From NCBI RefSeq assembly GCF_000734965.1, contig NZ_JMTB01000128.1, forward strand, positions 1 to 64,000: a stretch of DNA of 64,000 bases, in the 5' to 3' direction. Source of the stretch: Trabulsiella guamensis ATCC 49490. Lineage in GTDB: Bacteria; Pseudomonadota; Gammaproteobacteria; Enterobacterales; Enterobacteriaceae. Positions 46,601 to 54,073 of the stretch are shown here, in pieces. How positions within the stretch are numbered: position 1 is the first letter of the stretch; the number at the start of each line of letters is the position of its first letter. The notes under the pieces are model-generated. The model saw only the letters and a program-made list of their open reading frames with translations, searched no databases and was not told where the DNA came from. The translations under genes and the position numbers were made by a program.

Positions 46601-49343
46601 CGACAAACGCACCCGCGACGAACGGTTTGAGCAAAAAACCAGCGGTCTGACGGTGGCGTTGTCAGGTATGGCTGGCAGTGCGGTAAACAACGTCGTCTCG
46701 GCGACCCAGAGCGCGAAGAATAGCAGCGACTCCCGGCTGGCTGCTTTACAGGGGACTAAAGCCGTACTCTCAGGCGTGCAGGCCGGACAGGCAGTCGCAC
46801 TGGATCAGGCAAAAGGCGGCGGTGATAAATCTAACAACAATACCATCGGTATCAGTGCGTCTTTGGGAACACAGTCGTCAAAATCGACCTCTCATATGGA
46901 GCAGGATTCGACGACGGGCAGCCGACTGAACGCTGGCAACAACGTCACGATTGCCGCCACAGACACAGATATCACCATCGCGGGCAGTGAAGTGAAGGCC
47001 GGTAAAGATATCACGCTGGATGCTGCGCGGGACGTGAATCTGATTGCCTCGCAGGATACACAAAAAACCACCGGCAAAAACAGCAGTAGCGGCGGCAGCA
47101 TTGGTGCCGGTATTGGCGCTGGCTCTGGCGGTATGGGGATCAGCGTGTCGGCTAATGCCAACAGTAGTAAAGGTCATGAGAAAGGAAACGGCACCTGGCA
47201 GAACGAAACCACGGTAGATGCCGGTCATCAGGTCACTATCAACAGTGACAGGGATACCACTCTTGCGGGTGCGCAGGTCAGTGGTAATCAGATTACGGCT
47301 GATGTTGGTCGCGATTTAACCATCACCAGTACCCAGGACAGCGATCACTACGACAGCAAGCAGAGCAGTATTAGTGGTGGCGTGGGCTACACCTTTGGTG
47401 CTGGTACCTTCTCAGCCAGCATCAGTGCCAGCCGTGACAAAATGAAGAGCGATTATGATTCGGTGCAGGAGCAGACGGGTCTCTTCGCCGGGGACGGTGG
47501 TTTTGATGTGACAGTGGGTAACCACACCCAACTGGATGGCGGCGTGATAGCCTCCACCGGTCCGGCAGATAAAAACCGGCTGGATACCGACACACTGGGT
47601 TTCAGCGACATTCACAACAAAGCCGACTACAAAACCGAGCACCAGGGGGCTGGCTTCAGTACGGGTAGCGGTATCGACAAGCAGCTCGCCGGAAACATGG
47701 CAAACACCCTGCTGGCTGGAGGTGGTAACAGCGGTCATGCAGAAGGTACCACACAGGCAGCAGTAAGCGACGGCACCATCATCATCCGTGACAAGGACAG
47801 CCAGAAACAGGATGTGGCTGACCTGAGCCGCGACACGGAACATGCCAACGGCAGCATCAGCCCGATATTTGATAAGGAGAAAGAACAGAACCGCCTGCAG
47901 GAAATTCAACTGATTGGAGAGATTGGCAGTCAGGCCATGGACATTGCGAGGACGCAGGGGGAGATTGCTAAAGCGAAAGCAATGAAAGATCCTGCAGCGC
48001 TGGCGGCGGCGAAAGACAAGCTGCTGAAGGAAGGTAACAGCAACCCGACGCAAGAGCAAATTGCAGACCAGGCAGGCCGGACTGCCATGCAGGATTATGG
48101 TACCGGTAGTGATTTGCAGCGTGGTATTCAGGCAGCGACCGCAGCGCTTCAGGGGCTGGCGGGCGGAAATATCGCCGGGGCGTTGGCCGGGGCATCAGCA
48201 CCGGAGCTGGCATACCTTATCGGTCATGGCATGGGGATTGACAATAATGAGGCAGCAAAAGCCGTTGCTCATGCCATCCTGGGTGCAGTCACCGCTCAGT
48301 TGAACGGTGGCAGTGCCGCCGCAGGTGCAGCGGGAGCGGTAACCGGAGAACTGATTGCGCACCAGCTCTTCCCAAATATCCCGAAAGATAAGCTGAGCGA
48401 AGAACAGAAACAGCTGATTGTGGCGCTCAGCACCGTAGCGTCTGGTCTTGCAGGGGGTATTGCTGGCAACAGTACAGCCGGTGCATTGACTGGGGCTCAG
48501 GCGGGGGAAAATTCGGTGGACAACAATTTTCTGAGTAGCTCATCATCAACAAAACGAGATGAGCTGGCAGAAAAAATACTTAAAGGTGATAAATCCCTAC
48601 AAACAGCCAAGGAGTTTTTGCAGCTAGAGAATGCGGATGCACGCAGTGATGCACTGGTTGCCAAATTCCGCCAAGATCCAACCTCAATGAGTAGCGCAGA
48701 CCGTGTTGAGTTAGTGAGTTATCTGAAAATCTATGCTTCTGAGATGCAGGCACAATATGGTGAAGCGGTAACAAAAGAATTAATTGCCGGAATGTTCCTT
48801 GGGCAGGATTATCTGAAATCAGCACCACAGACTGAAGCACAACAAAAAGCACAGACTATCATGAATACTTGGAGTTACCATAAATCTAACGCCAGCATTG
48901 GAGACCCGGCATTGTTATTTGGTAGCAGTGTCCTTGGTACCACAATAAGAAATGGTATGGCTCTCAATGCTGCGATAGGTACAGCAGTAAATACTGGTGT
49001 TCAGCTCAGTGGAAATGAACCATTCAGCTATGTTGATGCCATTATGGCTGGAATAACGTCGGCAGCTACAACAGGTAAAAGTTGGCAGACATCAGCGGCC
49101 ATCAATATGAGTGGTGCTGCGATTGGTAGTGCTATTAAAGGGGAAGATCCGACTAACTCTGTGATAAGTACTGGCTTTGGTAGCGTAGCTGGTAGTTTAG
49201 GGGGAAAAGTTGTTGATTCATTGTCTCCGGTAACCGATCAAGTAACAAAGGATGTTATTAGTGCCGTTACAGGTTCTACTGCATCTGAACTTACAGGAAA
49301 AGCTGTAAAAGATGAGTTAGACAAGCGGGAGAAGAAGCAATGA
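40617..49343 (+). CDS. cdiA: Contact-dependent inhibition effector CdiA
   Basis: This 2908-residue exported filament has a signal region (RILSWLLSTLLATQPLLPAVAA) and a TPS secretion domain at about 35-310, with SNPNLKAGQ and the NPYGI motif. Long FHA repeats of the N..GTL..G type follow. A cysteine-containing, AT-richer region at about residues 1005-1290 probably contains the receptor-binding domain. A second FHA block carries AGRDV/AGNNV units, and a pretoxin region ends at VDNN (residue 2634), a variant of the VENN border. The last 275 residues are the variable toxin, rich in small and hydrophobic residues (SVLGTTIRNGMALNAAIGTA). The ATG at 40617 is chosen because upstream codons overlap cdiB. 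Confidence 0.9.
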   Translation: MNNNQTRFSQRILSWLLSTLLATQPLLPAVAATVTPTSNTQMDKAANGVPVVNIATPNQSGISHNKYNDYNVGKEGLILNNATGKLTQTQLGGIIQSNPNLKAGQEAKGIINEVIGANRSQLQGYTEVAGKAANVIVANPYGITCNGCGFINTPNVTLTTGKPVLDASGNLQSFDVTQGNITIEGQGLDGSQSDAVSILSRATDINAALHAKDLTVITGANQVTADGRVSALEGEGEVPKVAIDTGALGGMYANRIHLVSSESGVGVNLGNLNARSGDITLDANGRLTVNNSLAMGAISAKGQSITLTGDHKAGGNLTVSSQSDIALGNGTLNSDNDLSLTASGNITQQNEKLTAGRDANLQAKTLTQDSNSQSDAARHIALNASDSVATQGRLTAGQNLSVTTGTLSHSGELVAGNALSLNAASQTLNGAINATGDIAVQGQNLTTTTASQMQGRNLTINAKQATLAGTQAARNQLNITASERLAHSGKSSAEVLNVSAPALINQGVMVATTLDAQSQTLINSGLLLGDSTLLLNTQQLDNQQAGTLYSAGALNITAGQLTTAGTLQGENVTLTGTDWNHSGSLLATGDLFANTGTLINTGDIMSQGSTTLKAESTDNLGKLLSTGALNLSGTTLNNRATGTLLTAGDLDVTTKAINNQGQWQGKRVLIDAQSLDNSGVIQAAETLTANLTDHLTNSTGSKLISNGEMTLSALNLNNSGRMQADSLTLHSNGDMNNTEDGVLLSQNALNMSTATLTNKGTLQGENLQVMTDTFTNSGTVLGTTALTVKGDTVNNQTGGKLFSAGNLLLDSNTLNSAGQVVALGDTTLKLVSALTHSGTLAAGNLLSVTSQGAIASNGIMQGNGLMFSAGGALTNNGQLATGTANSTFNAQSILLGETGTLSANGDVQMTSRGDITVNGFLGAAGNLTMNAAGTLLNTALIYAGNDLSLFADKLHNIYGNILAGNSLWMQKNAAGATNTEVVNRSGNIETTQGDITIATGHLLNERDGLSVVESEYTNPVAPKSTLVVNIMDVPIEKLGYYLYLECRGAANEHCSTNVQFVLSENDKQQVLVKEKTVVATANGGAARIAAGRDVTIAADALDNKASNILASRNISLSGQTFNNYSAETSKTSYYGVYNYTCTYTYACEQDLRFGLTDSTIKSIAHTYGSDVEYLNFTYTLQSGLKEVSEKSPSTLYRSVIQAGGNVNANFTSNISNTTTTANAGQISNTINAPSLNTLSTQVVSDVEHTQSLTDADTVAVNSPKWRDEVNDALQNLAGGDPLDNSGTSAYPLPSGNNGYFVTSTDPDSPYLITVNPKLDGLGQLDPSLYGDLYALLGMQPGDAPRETNSAFTDQNQFLGSSYFLDHLGLNPDNDYRFLGDAAFDTRYVSNYILNQTGSRYINGIGSDLDQMRYLMDNAAAAQDALGLQFGVALTAAQIAALDQSILWWESATINGQTVMIPKVYLSPKDVAVQNGSVISGNNVQLAGGTVINDGSTITAQNALAIDSSNSLSNLNSGLLNAGGNLALSALGDINNISSVISGKAVQLESVTGSISNVTKTDLWDINAKGRLGNVHVSGTDVGPTASISAKDSLDLSAGKDINVTGANVAAGGALTMAAEGNINVTANEIAKNESRTRFRGKGDINNSSVSHQGSNITAGGSLAMQAGNDLSVAASNVSADDSARLAAGNDLNLNAGTHRENHRNGKNESHATGVVRTTVSAGDDLTLAAGRDITSEAAGIAAESDVSMQAGRDVNLQAEATTKGNSSRSSKKTVINESVRQQGTEIASGGDTTIVAGRDISSEASSVTTTGDIALSAGRDVTLTTATESDYHYKEEKKKSGGFLSKKTTHTIEEDSATREIGSLLSGDKVTVSAGNNLLVKGSAVAGDGDVALNGGNNVDIIAATNTNTTWRFKETKKSGLMGTGGIGFSIGSSKTTHNLREKGTTQSQSFSTVGSTGGSVAISAGSQAYFGGADVIAQKDLAVTGGNVLIEPGHDKRTRDERFEQKTSGLTVALSGMAGSAVNNVVSATQSAKNSSDSRLAALQGTKAVLSGVQAGQAVALDQAKGGGDKSNNNTIGISASLGTQSSKSTSHMEQDSTTGSRLNAGNNVTIAATDTDITIAGSEVKAGKDITLDAARDVNLIASQDTQKTTGKNSSSGGSIGAGIGAGSGGMGISVSANANSSKGHEKGNGTWQNETTVDAGHQVTINSDRDTTLAGAQVSGNQITADVGRDLTITSTQDSDHYDSKQSSISGGVGYTFGAGTFSASISASRDKMKSDYDSVQEQTGLFAGDGGFDVTVGNHTQLDGGVIASTGPADKNRLDTDTLGFSDIHNKADYKTEHQGAGFSTGSGIDKQLAGNMANTLLAGGGNSGHAEGTTQAAVSDGTIIIRDKDSQKQDVADLSRDTEHANGSISPIFDKEKEQNRLQEIQLIGEIGSQAMDIARTQGEIAKAKAMKDPAALAAAKDKLLKEGNSNPTQEQIADQAGRTAMQDYGTGSDLQRGIQAATAALQGLAGGNIAGALAGASAPELAYLIGHGMGIDNNEAAKAVAHAILGAVTAQLNGGSAAAGAAGAVTGELIAHQLFPNIPKDKLSEEQKQLIVALSTVASGLAGGIAGNSTAGALTGAQAGENSVDNNFLSSSSSTKRDELAEKILKGDKSLQTAKEFLQLENADARSDALVAKFRQDPTSMSSADRVELVSYLKIYASEMQAQYGEAVTKELIAGMFLGQDYLKSAPQTEAQQKAQTIMNTWSYHKSNASIGDPALLFGSSVLGTTIRNGMALNAAIGTAVNTGVQLSGNEPFSYVDAIMAGITSAATTGKSWQTSAAINMSGAAIGSAIKGEDPTNSVISTGFGSVAGSLGGKVVDSLSPVTDQVTKDVISAVTGSTASELTGKAVKDELDKREKKQ

Positions 49344-49594
49344 ATCTGTTCCGAAAGGTTAGCATCCCTTGGCTTCTTTTCTTGGTTGTGTACTGTACGA
49401 CTTTAATCTCTGTTGTTCTTTTCATATGCCAGCTAGGAGTATCAACAATTTTCTACTTTAATGATGGATCATTCCTTTTTTCTTGGGAGGAGGCATTACA
49501 TATTGCATTAAAAAAAGGGAGCATTGCTGGAATAATATTAGGTACAGCAGTATGGTTGAAAAATAAGTTGCATGAGCGTCATAGGAAGAAATAG
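49340..49594 (+). CDS. cdiI: CDI immunity protein, small membrane type
   Basis: This 84-residue protein has one long hydrophobic stretch near the N terminus (WLLFLVVYCTTLISVVLFIC) and a second near the C terminus (GSIAGIILGTAVWL), ending in a basic tail. Its ATG overlaps the cdiA stop by four bases. A small inner-membrane immunity protein is what is known to pair with membrane-active CdiA toxins such as that of E. coli EC93. Its specificity for the cdiA C terminus here is inferred from position. Confidence 0.8.
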   Translation: MNLFRKVSIPWLLFLVVYCTTLISVVLFICQLGVSTIFYFNDGSFLFSWEEALHIALKKGSIAGIILGTAVWLKNKLHERHRKK

Positions 49595-49596
49595 TC

Positions 49597-50071
49597 GTTG
49601 AGAATAACTATCTTAGCAGCACTCAGGCACTGACTTTTGACAAGGAGTTGTCGGACTGCCGAAAATCCGGTGGTGACTGTCAGGCTGTTATTGATAAATG
49701 GAAGAAAGTCAGTGATGAGCAGAGTGCCACCGTTGATGAATGGCTGAAGGACGATCCTTTAACAGCTGTTGGCTGGGATAAGGAAGTTGCGGGGGGCGGA
49801 TATGATATGACACAGCGCCCTGGCTGGGTAACATTGGCGCAGAAGTAATGACCAGTGATGAAGCCAAAGCCTACGTACAGCAGTGGAATGGCCAAGATTT
49901 GGCAAAAATAGATGTAAACAGCTCTGAATGGATGAAATACGCTGTGTTGTGTCAGATCCGGAGAATCAGGCTATTTACCCTGTGGGCTCTTCGCCGTGCG
50001 GCAGCTTGTCCAGGTGAAAAAGGCGCGTCGGGCAAAAAGTTGCCACTCCGGAAATGTAGAAGGCAAAAACG
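49597..50071 (+). pseudogene. Orphan cdiA C-terminal module 1, decayed
   Basis: Just after cdiI a frame opens without a start codon at VENNYLSSTQALTF (49597), the border motif of CdiA toxins, and runs to a stop at 49848. Reading continues in another frame as MTSDEAKAYVQQWNGQDLAK from 49848. Near 49950 it needs a third frame for VVSDPENQAIYPVG. At least two indels have broken it. It is a displaced toxin module of the kind found as orphans downstream of cdiI. Confidence 0.75.
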
Positions 50072-50133
50072 GTGGTAACTGACGGAAAGCACAGGGAAAA
50101 ATTGTTTTCGTCACCACAATCCATGTTAGAGAG

Positions 50134-50896
50134 AGTTGTTGCTGAGAACAATTACATCAATAGTCCGGACAAGAGTCGTCAGACCTACCTGAATAACAAA
50201 CAGAATCTGACACCAGCGGAACAGCAGGATCGCGATCAATTAAACCGTAAGGATGTCGAAACCACGGCTGGATGCGATGGAGAAACAGGCAACCTACCAG
50301 AGTCTGGGTTATCAGAACCAAAAAGAAACGCAGACGGGTTACCAGCAGATACAACAGTTACTTAATGGCACCAGTGACGAGGCGAAGCAGATCCAGGCAC
50401 TCTATAATGGCATGGTGGCCGCATATGTTCGTAGTGGGATGAGCGAGGATGCAACCAAATCAGCGGTGAGCTATCAGCTTGGGGCGATGTATATTGCAGG
50501 TGGTATTGCCGGGATCGACGCTGGTAAAGCAGCGGATGATGGATTAATACCAGGAGCGAAACCTTCCGGATCTTCAGCAAAACCGGGTAGTGGCAGTGCA
50601 CAGGCAGAAAGCTCAATTAATAACTTGCTGCTGAGCAGGCTGCTGGGGCCAGGTCTCCCACCAGGATAACTAGTTATTCTCAATATGCTTTGGAGCAAAT
50701 AGCGGGCAAGGATGGTATAGGTGTAAGCAAAAGTGCAATCGATAATGCCCGGTCAAACCCATTGAAAATAGAATATGTTCCATCAAAATACGGACCAACC
50801 TTTAGATATACAGGGAAGGATGCCGCCATTGTTGTAAACCAGGATAGAAAGGTAGTTACAGGTTGGGCTAAATCATCATCGGGAACAGCAAAATGA
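50134..50896 (+). pseudogene. Orphan cdiA C-terminal module 2 with RNase-like toxin end
   Basis: A second border (AENNYINSPDKS, from about 50134) starts a module in the frame that opens at 50072. The frame shifts near 50255 to continue as LDAMEKQATYQSLGYQNQ and a helical pretoxin region up to 50669. It shifts again to the end domain ITSYSQYALEQIAGKDGIGV...GKDAAIVVNQDRKVVTGWA, stopping at 50896. This last domain resembles the compact RNase-type toxins with a YSQYALEQ-like start. No start codon or secretion signal precedes it, so it is silent unless recombined onto cdiA. Confidence 0.72.
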
Positions 50897-51144
50897 ATGA
50901 GATTCTAAATTTTCGTCAGCAAAATTTGATTACTAGTTTATGTAGTTGTGGAGGTGCTTCTAAGCGAGCCCTTGCTGCAAAAGCTATTGTTGGAATGCTT
51001 ACAACAGATGAGATTGAGGAACTTTGCAACTTAATATCTAATGAATTTATGCTGAATGGCATCACTGAAAGTTTTGAGCCAAATGATTACGGGAAAGAAC
51101 TCGAAGATTTATTAGATGCTGTGAATAAGACCAGGGTGACGTAG
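50893..51144 (+). CDS. Orphan CDI immunity protein
   Basis: This 83-residue soluble, acidic protein overlaps the orphan toxin stop by four bases (ATGA), the same arrangement as cdiA/cdiI. It has no membrane segment, as expected for immunity to a cytoplasmic nuclease toxin. Cysteines occur near the start in SLCSCGGASKRALA. The frame is intact although the module before it is broken. It may still protect the cell from neighbours that carry the matching toxin. Confidence 0.7.
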   Translation: MNEILNFRQQNLITSLCSCGGASKRALAAKAIVGMLTTDEIEELCNLISNEFMLNGITESFEPNDYGKELEDLLDAVNKTRVT

Positions 51145-51477
51145 AGCCTAAACGTAGAAAAGAAACTCAGCTACTTGATCTGGGATCTAGAGTGTTTTTT
51201 TGCGATGATTAAACTTCGTTCGCTTCTGCGTAATATTAATAAAAAACAAACTATTGGGAGCTCTCCTTCAAACATAAAAAATACCTTATGGTGGGTATTT
51301 ATGGTGAGTTTAATAAACATTGTTCTTTTTGAGATTGAAACTATAGAATTCGAAATGCGTTTGGACAGAACCTTTTAACCAAGAGAATTTTATAGATAAT
51401 TAACTAAATCCCGGGCTTGTCTGCCGGTAATGATGACAGCGGCGTAACTATTTAACATTATATTTTGGGGAAAGGAT
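51145..51477. other. Gap between orphan immunity gene and lipoprotein
   Basis: This 333-base AT-rich gap has no secure gene. A frame at 51175-51378 could code 67 residues with one hydrophobic stretch (TLWWVFMVSLINIVLF) but lacks a ribosome-binding site. Traces such as LLDLGSRVFFCDD suggest degraded coding sequence, probably another lost module. Confidence 0.4.
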
Positions 51478-51999
51478 ATGAAAAGAATATTGGTAGTTAT
51501 ATTTTTGTTAGTATTAGTAGGATGCTCTAGACCTGGCAAGCCTGCTTTCTACTACCCTTGGACTCAGTATTGGACTGGTGTGAATATTCAACTACCAAAA
51601 AATCCTGAATACAATAATGCTTTTCATGGGACGTTACGCCTCGACGATGACGGCGATTATGCAGTGATTGTTATCTATAATGGAGGTAATGTCGTCAGTC
51701 ATTTTGGCTATGTTACAAAAAGCAATCTTGAAAGCTGGATTAATCTTTATACTGGCTTTTTAAAATGGGATCCAAAGAATTCAGAGCAGATGACAAAGTT
51801 CACTATTCCAGACACAGTGTCATATTTTCAAAAAGACTACGATGTTGAATATCGCTTCGTTCACAATAAAAAATTATTTGTCGTCAATAAACATCATTCT
51901 GGCGGTTGGTTTATAGATTTCTCTGAAATATCGATGGATGAGGCTAATGTGATGAAAGCACTTGATATCTATGAAGGATTGAGAGAAAAACTTAAGTAG
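51478..51999 (+). CDS. Predicted lipoprotein within the orphan CDI region
   Basis: This 173-residue protein has a lipoprotein signal (MKRILVVIFLLVLVGCS) with the lipobox cysteine at residue 16. GGGGAAAGGAT precedes the ATG. The mature part has no recognised family: it includes tryptophan- and tyrosine-rich stretches (YYPWTQYWTGVNIQ) and a C-terminal acidic helix. A VENN remnant begins 12 bases after its stop. Position suggests an immunity protein of a lost toxin module, or cargo carried with it; no direct evidence shows this. Confidence 0.6.
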   Translation: MKRILVVIFLLVLVGCSRPGKPAFYYPWTQYWTGVNIQLPKNPEYNNAFHGTLRLDDDGDYAVIVIYNGGNVVSHFGYVTKSNLESWINLYTGFLKWDPKNSEQMTKFTIPDTVSYFQKDYDVEYRFVHNKKLFVVNKHHSGGWFIDFSEISMDEANVMKALDIYEGLREKLK

Positions 52000-52010
52000 T
52001 CACAAACTAT

Positions 52011-52180
52011 GTTGAGAATAACTATCTCATTAATTCAGAGATAAGTCTCCAGATGTATCTTAATAAAAAAAGGAACTGACGTCGGAAGAATAGCAGAAAC
52101 GCGATCCCCTGAACCGCAAGGATGCGGAAACGACAAAGAACCAGTGGATGCCGCTGTTCTCGTTATATTTTCGATGACCT
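52011..52180 (+). pseudogene. Orphan cdiA module 3, remnant
   Basis: The border VENNYLINSEIS is encoded at 52011 and the frame stops after 22 codons. Some 15 bases later a different frame resembles the NRKDAETTKNQ segment that follows the border in module 2. Only these pieces remain, so this is a heavily deleted pretoxin module. It is the third copy after cdiI and shows repeated gain and loss of toxin ends. Confidence 0.65.
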
Positions 52181-52285
52181 TAGCCTAGATGTAGCAAAAA
52201 ATTCAATTTGTCCTACAACGACTCAATTGTATCCAGGCATCAAAAAGAGTAGACTTTAAAACTGATTTAAATAAGGATTGAATTA

Positions 52286-52684
52286 ATGAAGTTAATTTAT
52301 CTAAAAACTCTTTTCTTACCTATTATAGCATTTTCTATTACGGGATGTCCCACATCAGGAACTTTTACACCTGATCTAGAAAACTATACTGGAGCGGATG
52401 CTTCAACAATATACCTGCACACTAACAACAAAAGTGAGCATTCTCTCGTCACCTATACATTCAACAATAAAGATAATTGTTATGAAAAAGAAAATTCAGA
52501 GCAATTAACAACTCTCGATACGTTTACACGTAACGAGTCAGTTGAATTAAAAAGATATACCATAAGGCCTAATAGAACATATGCTTTAAGAACAATTAGC
52601 TATAGCGATAATAGAAGTTATATCTCATCACGTTCATTCATACCAGAACCAAAAAAATTTATTATATTAACGATACGTCAATAG
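52286..52684 (+). CDS. Second predicted lipoprotein of the orphan CDI region
   Basis: This 132-residue protein has a lipoprotein-type signal (LFLPIIAFSITGCPTSG) with the cysteine at residue 21. AATAAGGATTG precedes the start. The mature part is asparagine-, threonine- and serine-rich with a beta-strand-like pattern, and carries one further cysteine in KDNCYEKEN. It has no recognised family. Like the lipoprotein at 51478 it is AT-rich and lies among VENN remnants. It may be an orphan immunity or cargo gene. Confidence 0.55.
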   Translation: MKLIYLKTLFLPIIAFSITGCPTSGTFTPDLENYTGADASTIYLHTNNKSEHSLVTYTFNNKDNCYEKENSEQLTTLDTFTRNESVELKRYTIRPNRTYALRTISYSDNRSYISSRSFIPEPKKFIILTIRQ

Positions 52685-53239
52685 TAATCATTCCTGACAA
52701 TACAGCAAAAGAATTCTTAGATAGACTACCTGACATACCCCCTCAGGAATTAGATTTAATGTCTAAACCAAAATTCTGGGATATCAAGAATAAAACTTGT
52801 AGTAATTTTCTGACCGGACGTTTGTAATCGCGGGTAGCTGGTCAGCGGAATGTATACAGAGAATTTCCGTTGTTCTGACATTGGTGAGTCGTTGCAGCTC
52901 TGTATTCAGAGTTGTGACCACTAAAGATTCGCTTACCCGGTCACGGTCTTACCGTCTTTATCATCACTCTGACCGCTATACCCCACTCGTTCCGCGCCAG
53001 TTGCTTATTTCGATGACGGCTGCGCTATGCGCCCCCCCACAAAGTGCAACATCATCCCCCCGTTATCGGTTTTTGTTCGGAAGAATTCAATTACGCTAAC
53101 GTTATCAATGGGAGCCGGGTAATCAGCAAAAGTACGCGTTTTTACCGGCGCCCTGAGCGGCACCAAAATTGCATAATTCAGTATGAGTTTGCACAAACCA
53201 TGCCCGTGGCGTGGCACCGTTCAACGTGAGGGGATAAGC
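52685..53239. other. Degenerate DNA between the CDI region and the LuxR solo
   Basis: The first 140 bases hold an open frame without a start (from about 52688, including FLDRLPDIPPQELDLMSK, ending at 52827) that may be the tail of a lost gene. The rest has higher GC and no gene. A stretch near 52960 reads YHHSDRYTP, faintly like an IS3 transposase motif, but nothing around it supports an insertion sequence. The LuxR solo promoter should lie in the last 200 bases. Confidence 0.4.
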
Positions 53240-53992
53240 ATGAAAGTTGAGATCAAGCGCCCTGGAAACACGGATTCCACCAGGCTTAAAGAGGCGTTCA
53301 CCAGGCTGTTTGCCCGGACGCAATCATTGGGTTTTGATGCAGTGATTTACCACTATACGCCGGTTCCGCGTTCGCCTGAGGGGGAACTGATTACCCCTTC
53401 GCTACTGGAAATGCGTAATGCGCCGGACGATATGCACCAGTTATGGTGCGAGCGCGGCTATTATCAGGCCGACCCGGTGCAACATTACGCATTGCAGAGC
53501 TGCGCGCCTTTTGTCTGGTCATATCAACACCCGGCAAGCAGCGTGCTGCGCCATATGCTGGACAATAACGCGCGTGAAGTCAGCCGCTACATGTGCGAGA
53601 ACAATATGTCCAGTGGCGCAACCGTACCGTTGCATCTACCGAATGGCGGATTTGTTACCCTGACAGGCATTTTAACCAGCCAGCATCCGCCTCCTGGTAT
53701 CAATGATACTCTCGCCCGGATGATGTTTCTTGCACATCACTTTCAGGAGACAGCTTTTCCACTGTTTGACGCCTCAATGCGTACCTGTCACCACATCCGA
53801 CTACGCAACCGCGAGCGCGAATGTCTGGCGTGGTCCGCCGAAGGGCTGACGGCAAAACAAATCGCCCGTAAACTGCATCGATCGGTCGCAACGATCACGC
53901 TGCATCTGAACACGGCGGCGAAAAAACTCGGCGCGACGAATCGCGTACAGGCTGTGGTACGCGCGATGCACTACCGCCTGCTCGACAGTTAA
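53240..53992 (+). CDS. LuxR solo of the plant-signal-responsive type
   Basis: This 250-residue regulator has an autoinducer-type N-terminal domain and a C-terminal LuxR helix-turn-helix at about residues 188-245 (LRNRERECLAWSAEGLTAKQIARKL). Aligned on the conserved DP and W85 (MHQLWCERGYYQADP, APFVW), the pocket residues W57 and Y61 are replaced by Met and Trp. These are the two changes that mark LuxR solos such as OryR, XccR and PsoR, which answer plant-derived compounds rather than acyl-homoserine lactones. No luxI is adjacent. A proline iminopeptidase gene follows, the usual partner of that subfamily. GAGGGGATAAGC supports the start. Confidence 0.85.
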   Translation: MKVEIKRPGNTDSTRLKEAFTRLFARTQSLGFDAVIYHYTPVPRSPEGELITPSLLEMRNAPDDMHQLWCERGYYQADPVQHYALQSCAPFVWSYQHPASSVLRHMLDNNAREVSRYMCENNMSSGATVPLHLPNGGFVTLTGILTSQHPPPGINDTLARMMFLAHHFQETAFPLFDASMRTCHHIRLRNRERECLAWSAEGLTAKQIARKLHRSVATITLHLNTAAKKLGATNRVQAVVRAMHYRLLDS

Positions 53993-53994
53993 GA

Positions 53995-54012
53995 ACTAGC
54001 ATTTTTACTAGT
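53995..54012. promoter_or_regulatory. Dyad upstream of the iminopeptidase gene, lux-box-like
   Basis: ACTAG and CTAGT are separated by eight bases, giving an 18-base dyad in the 81-base gap before the iminopeptidase gene. Size and position fit a LuxR-type binding site, as at the pip promoters bound by OryR-like regulators, though the arms differ from the usual ACCTGT. Confidence 0.45.
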
Positions 54013-54073
54013 ATTCAACGCGGCCCTGGACGTTCTACCCTGAGAGTTGGTTCACTTCAAAGGAAAACGTCCC

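Noticed and set aside
41147-48059. Long minus-strand frames within cdiA
   Set aside because: Same reasoning: repeated FHA units create open antisense frames. None has a start signal or recognisable domain.
52940-52990. Possible IS3-type transposase trace (YHHSDRYTP)
   Set aside because: Only this short string resembles the HSDRGSQYT motif. No flanking transposase sequence, terminal repeats or target duplication were found.
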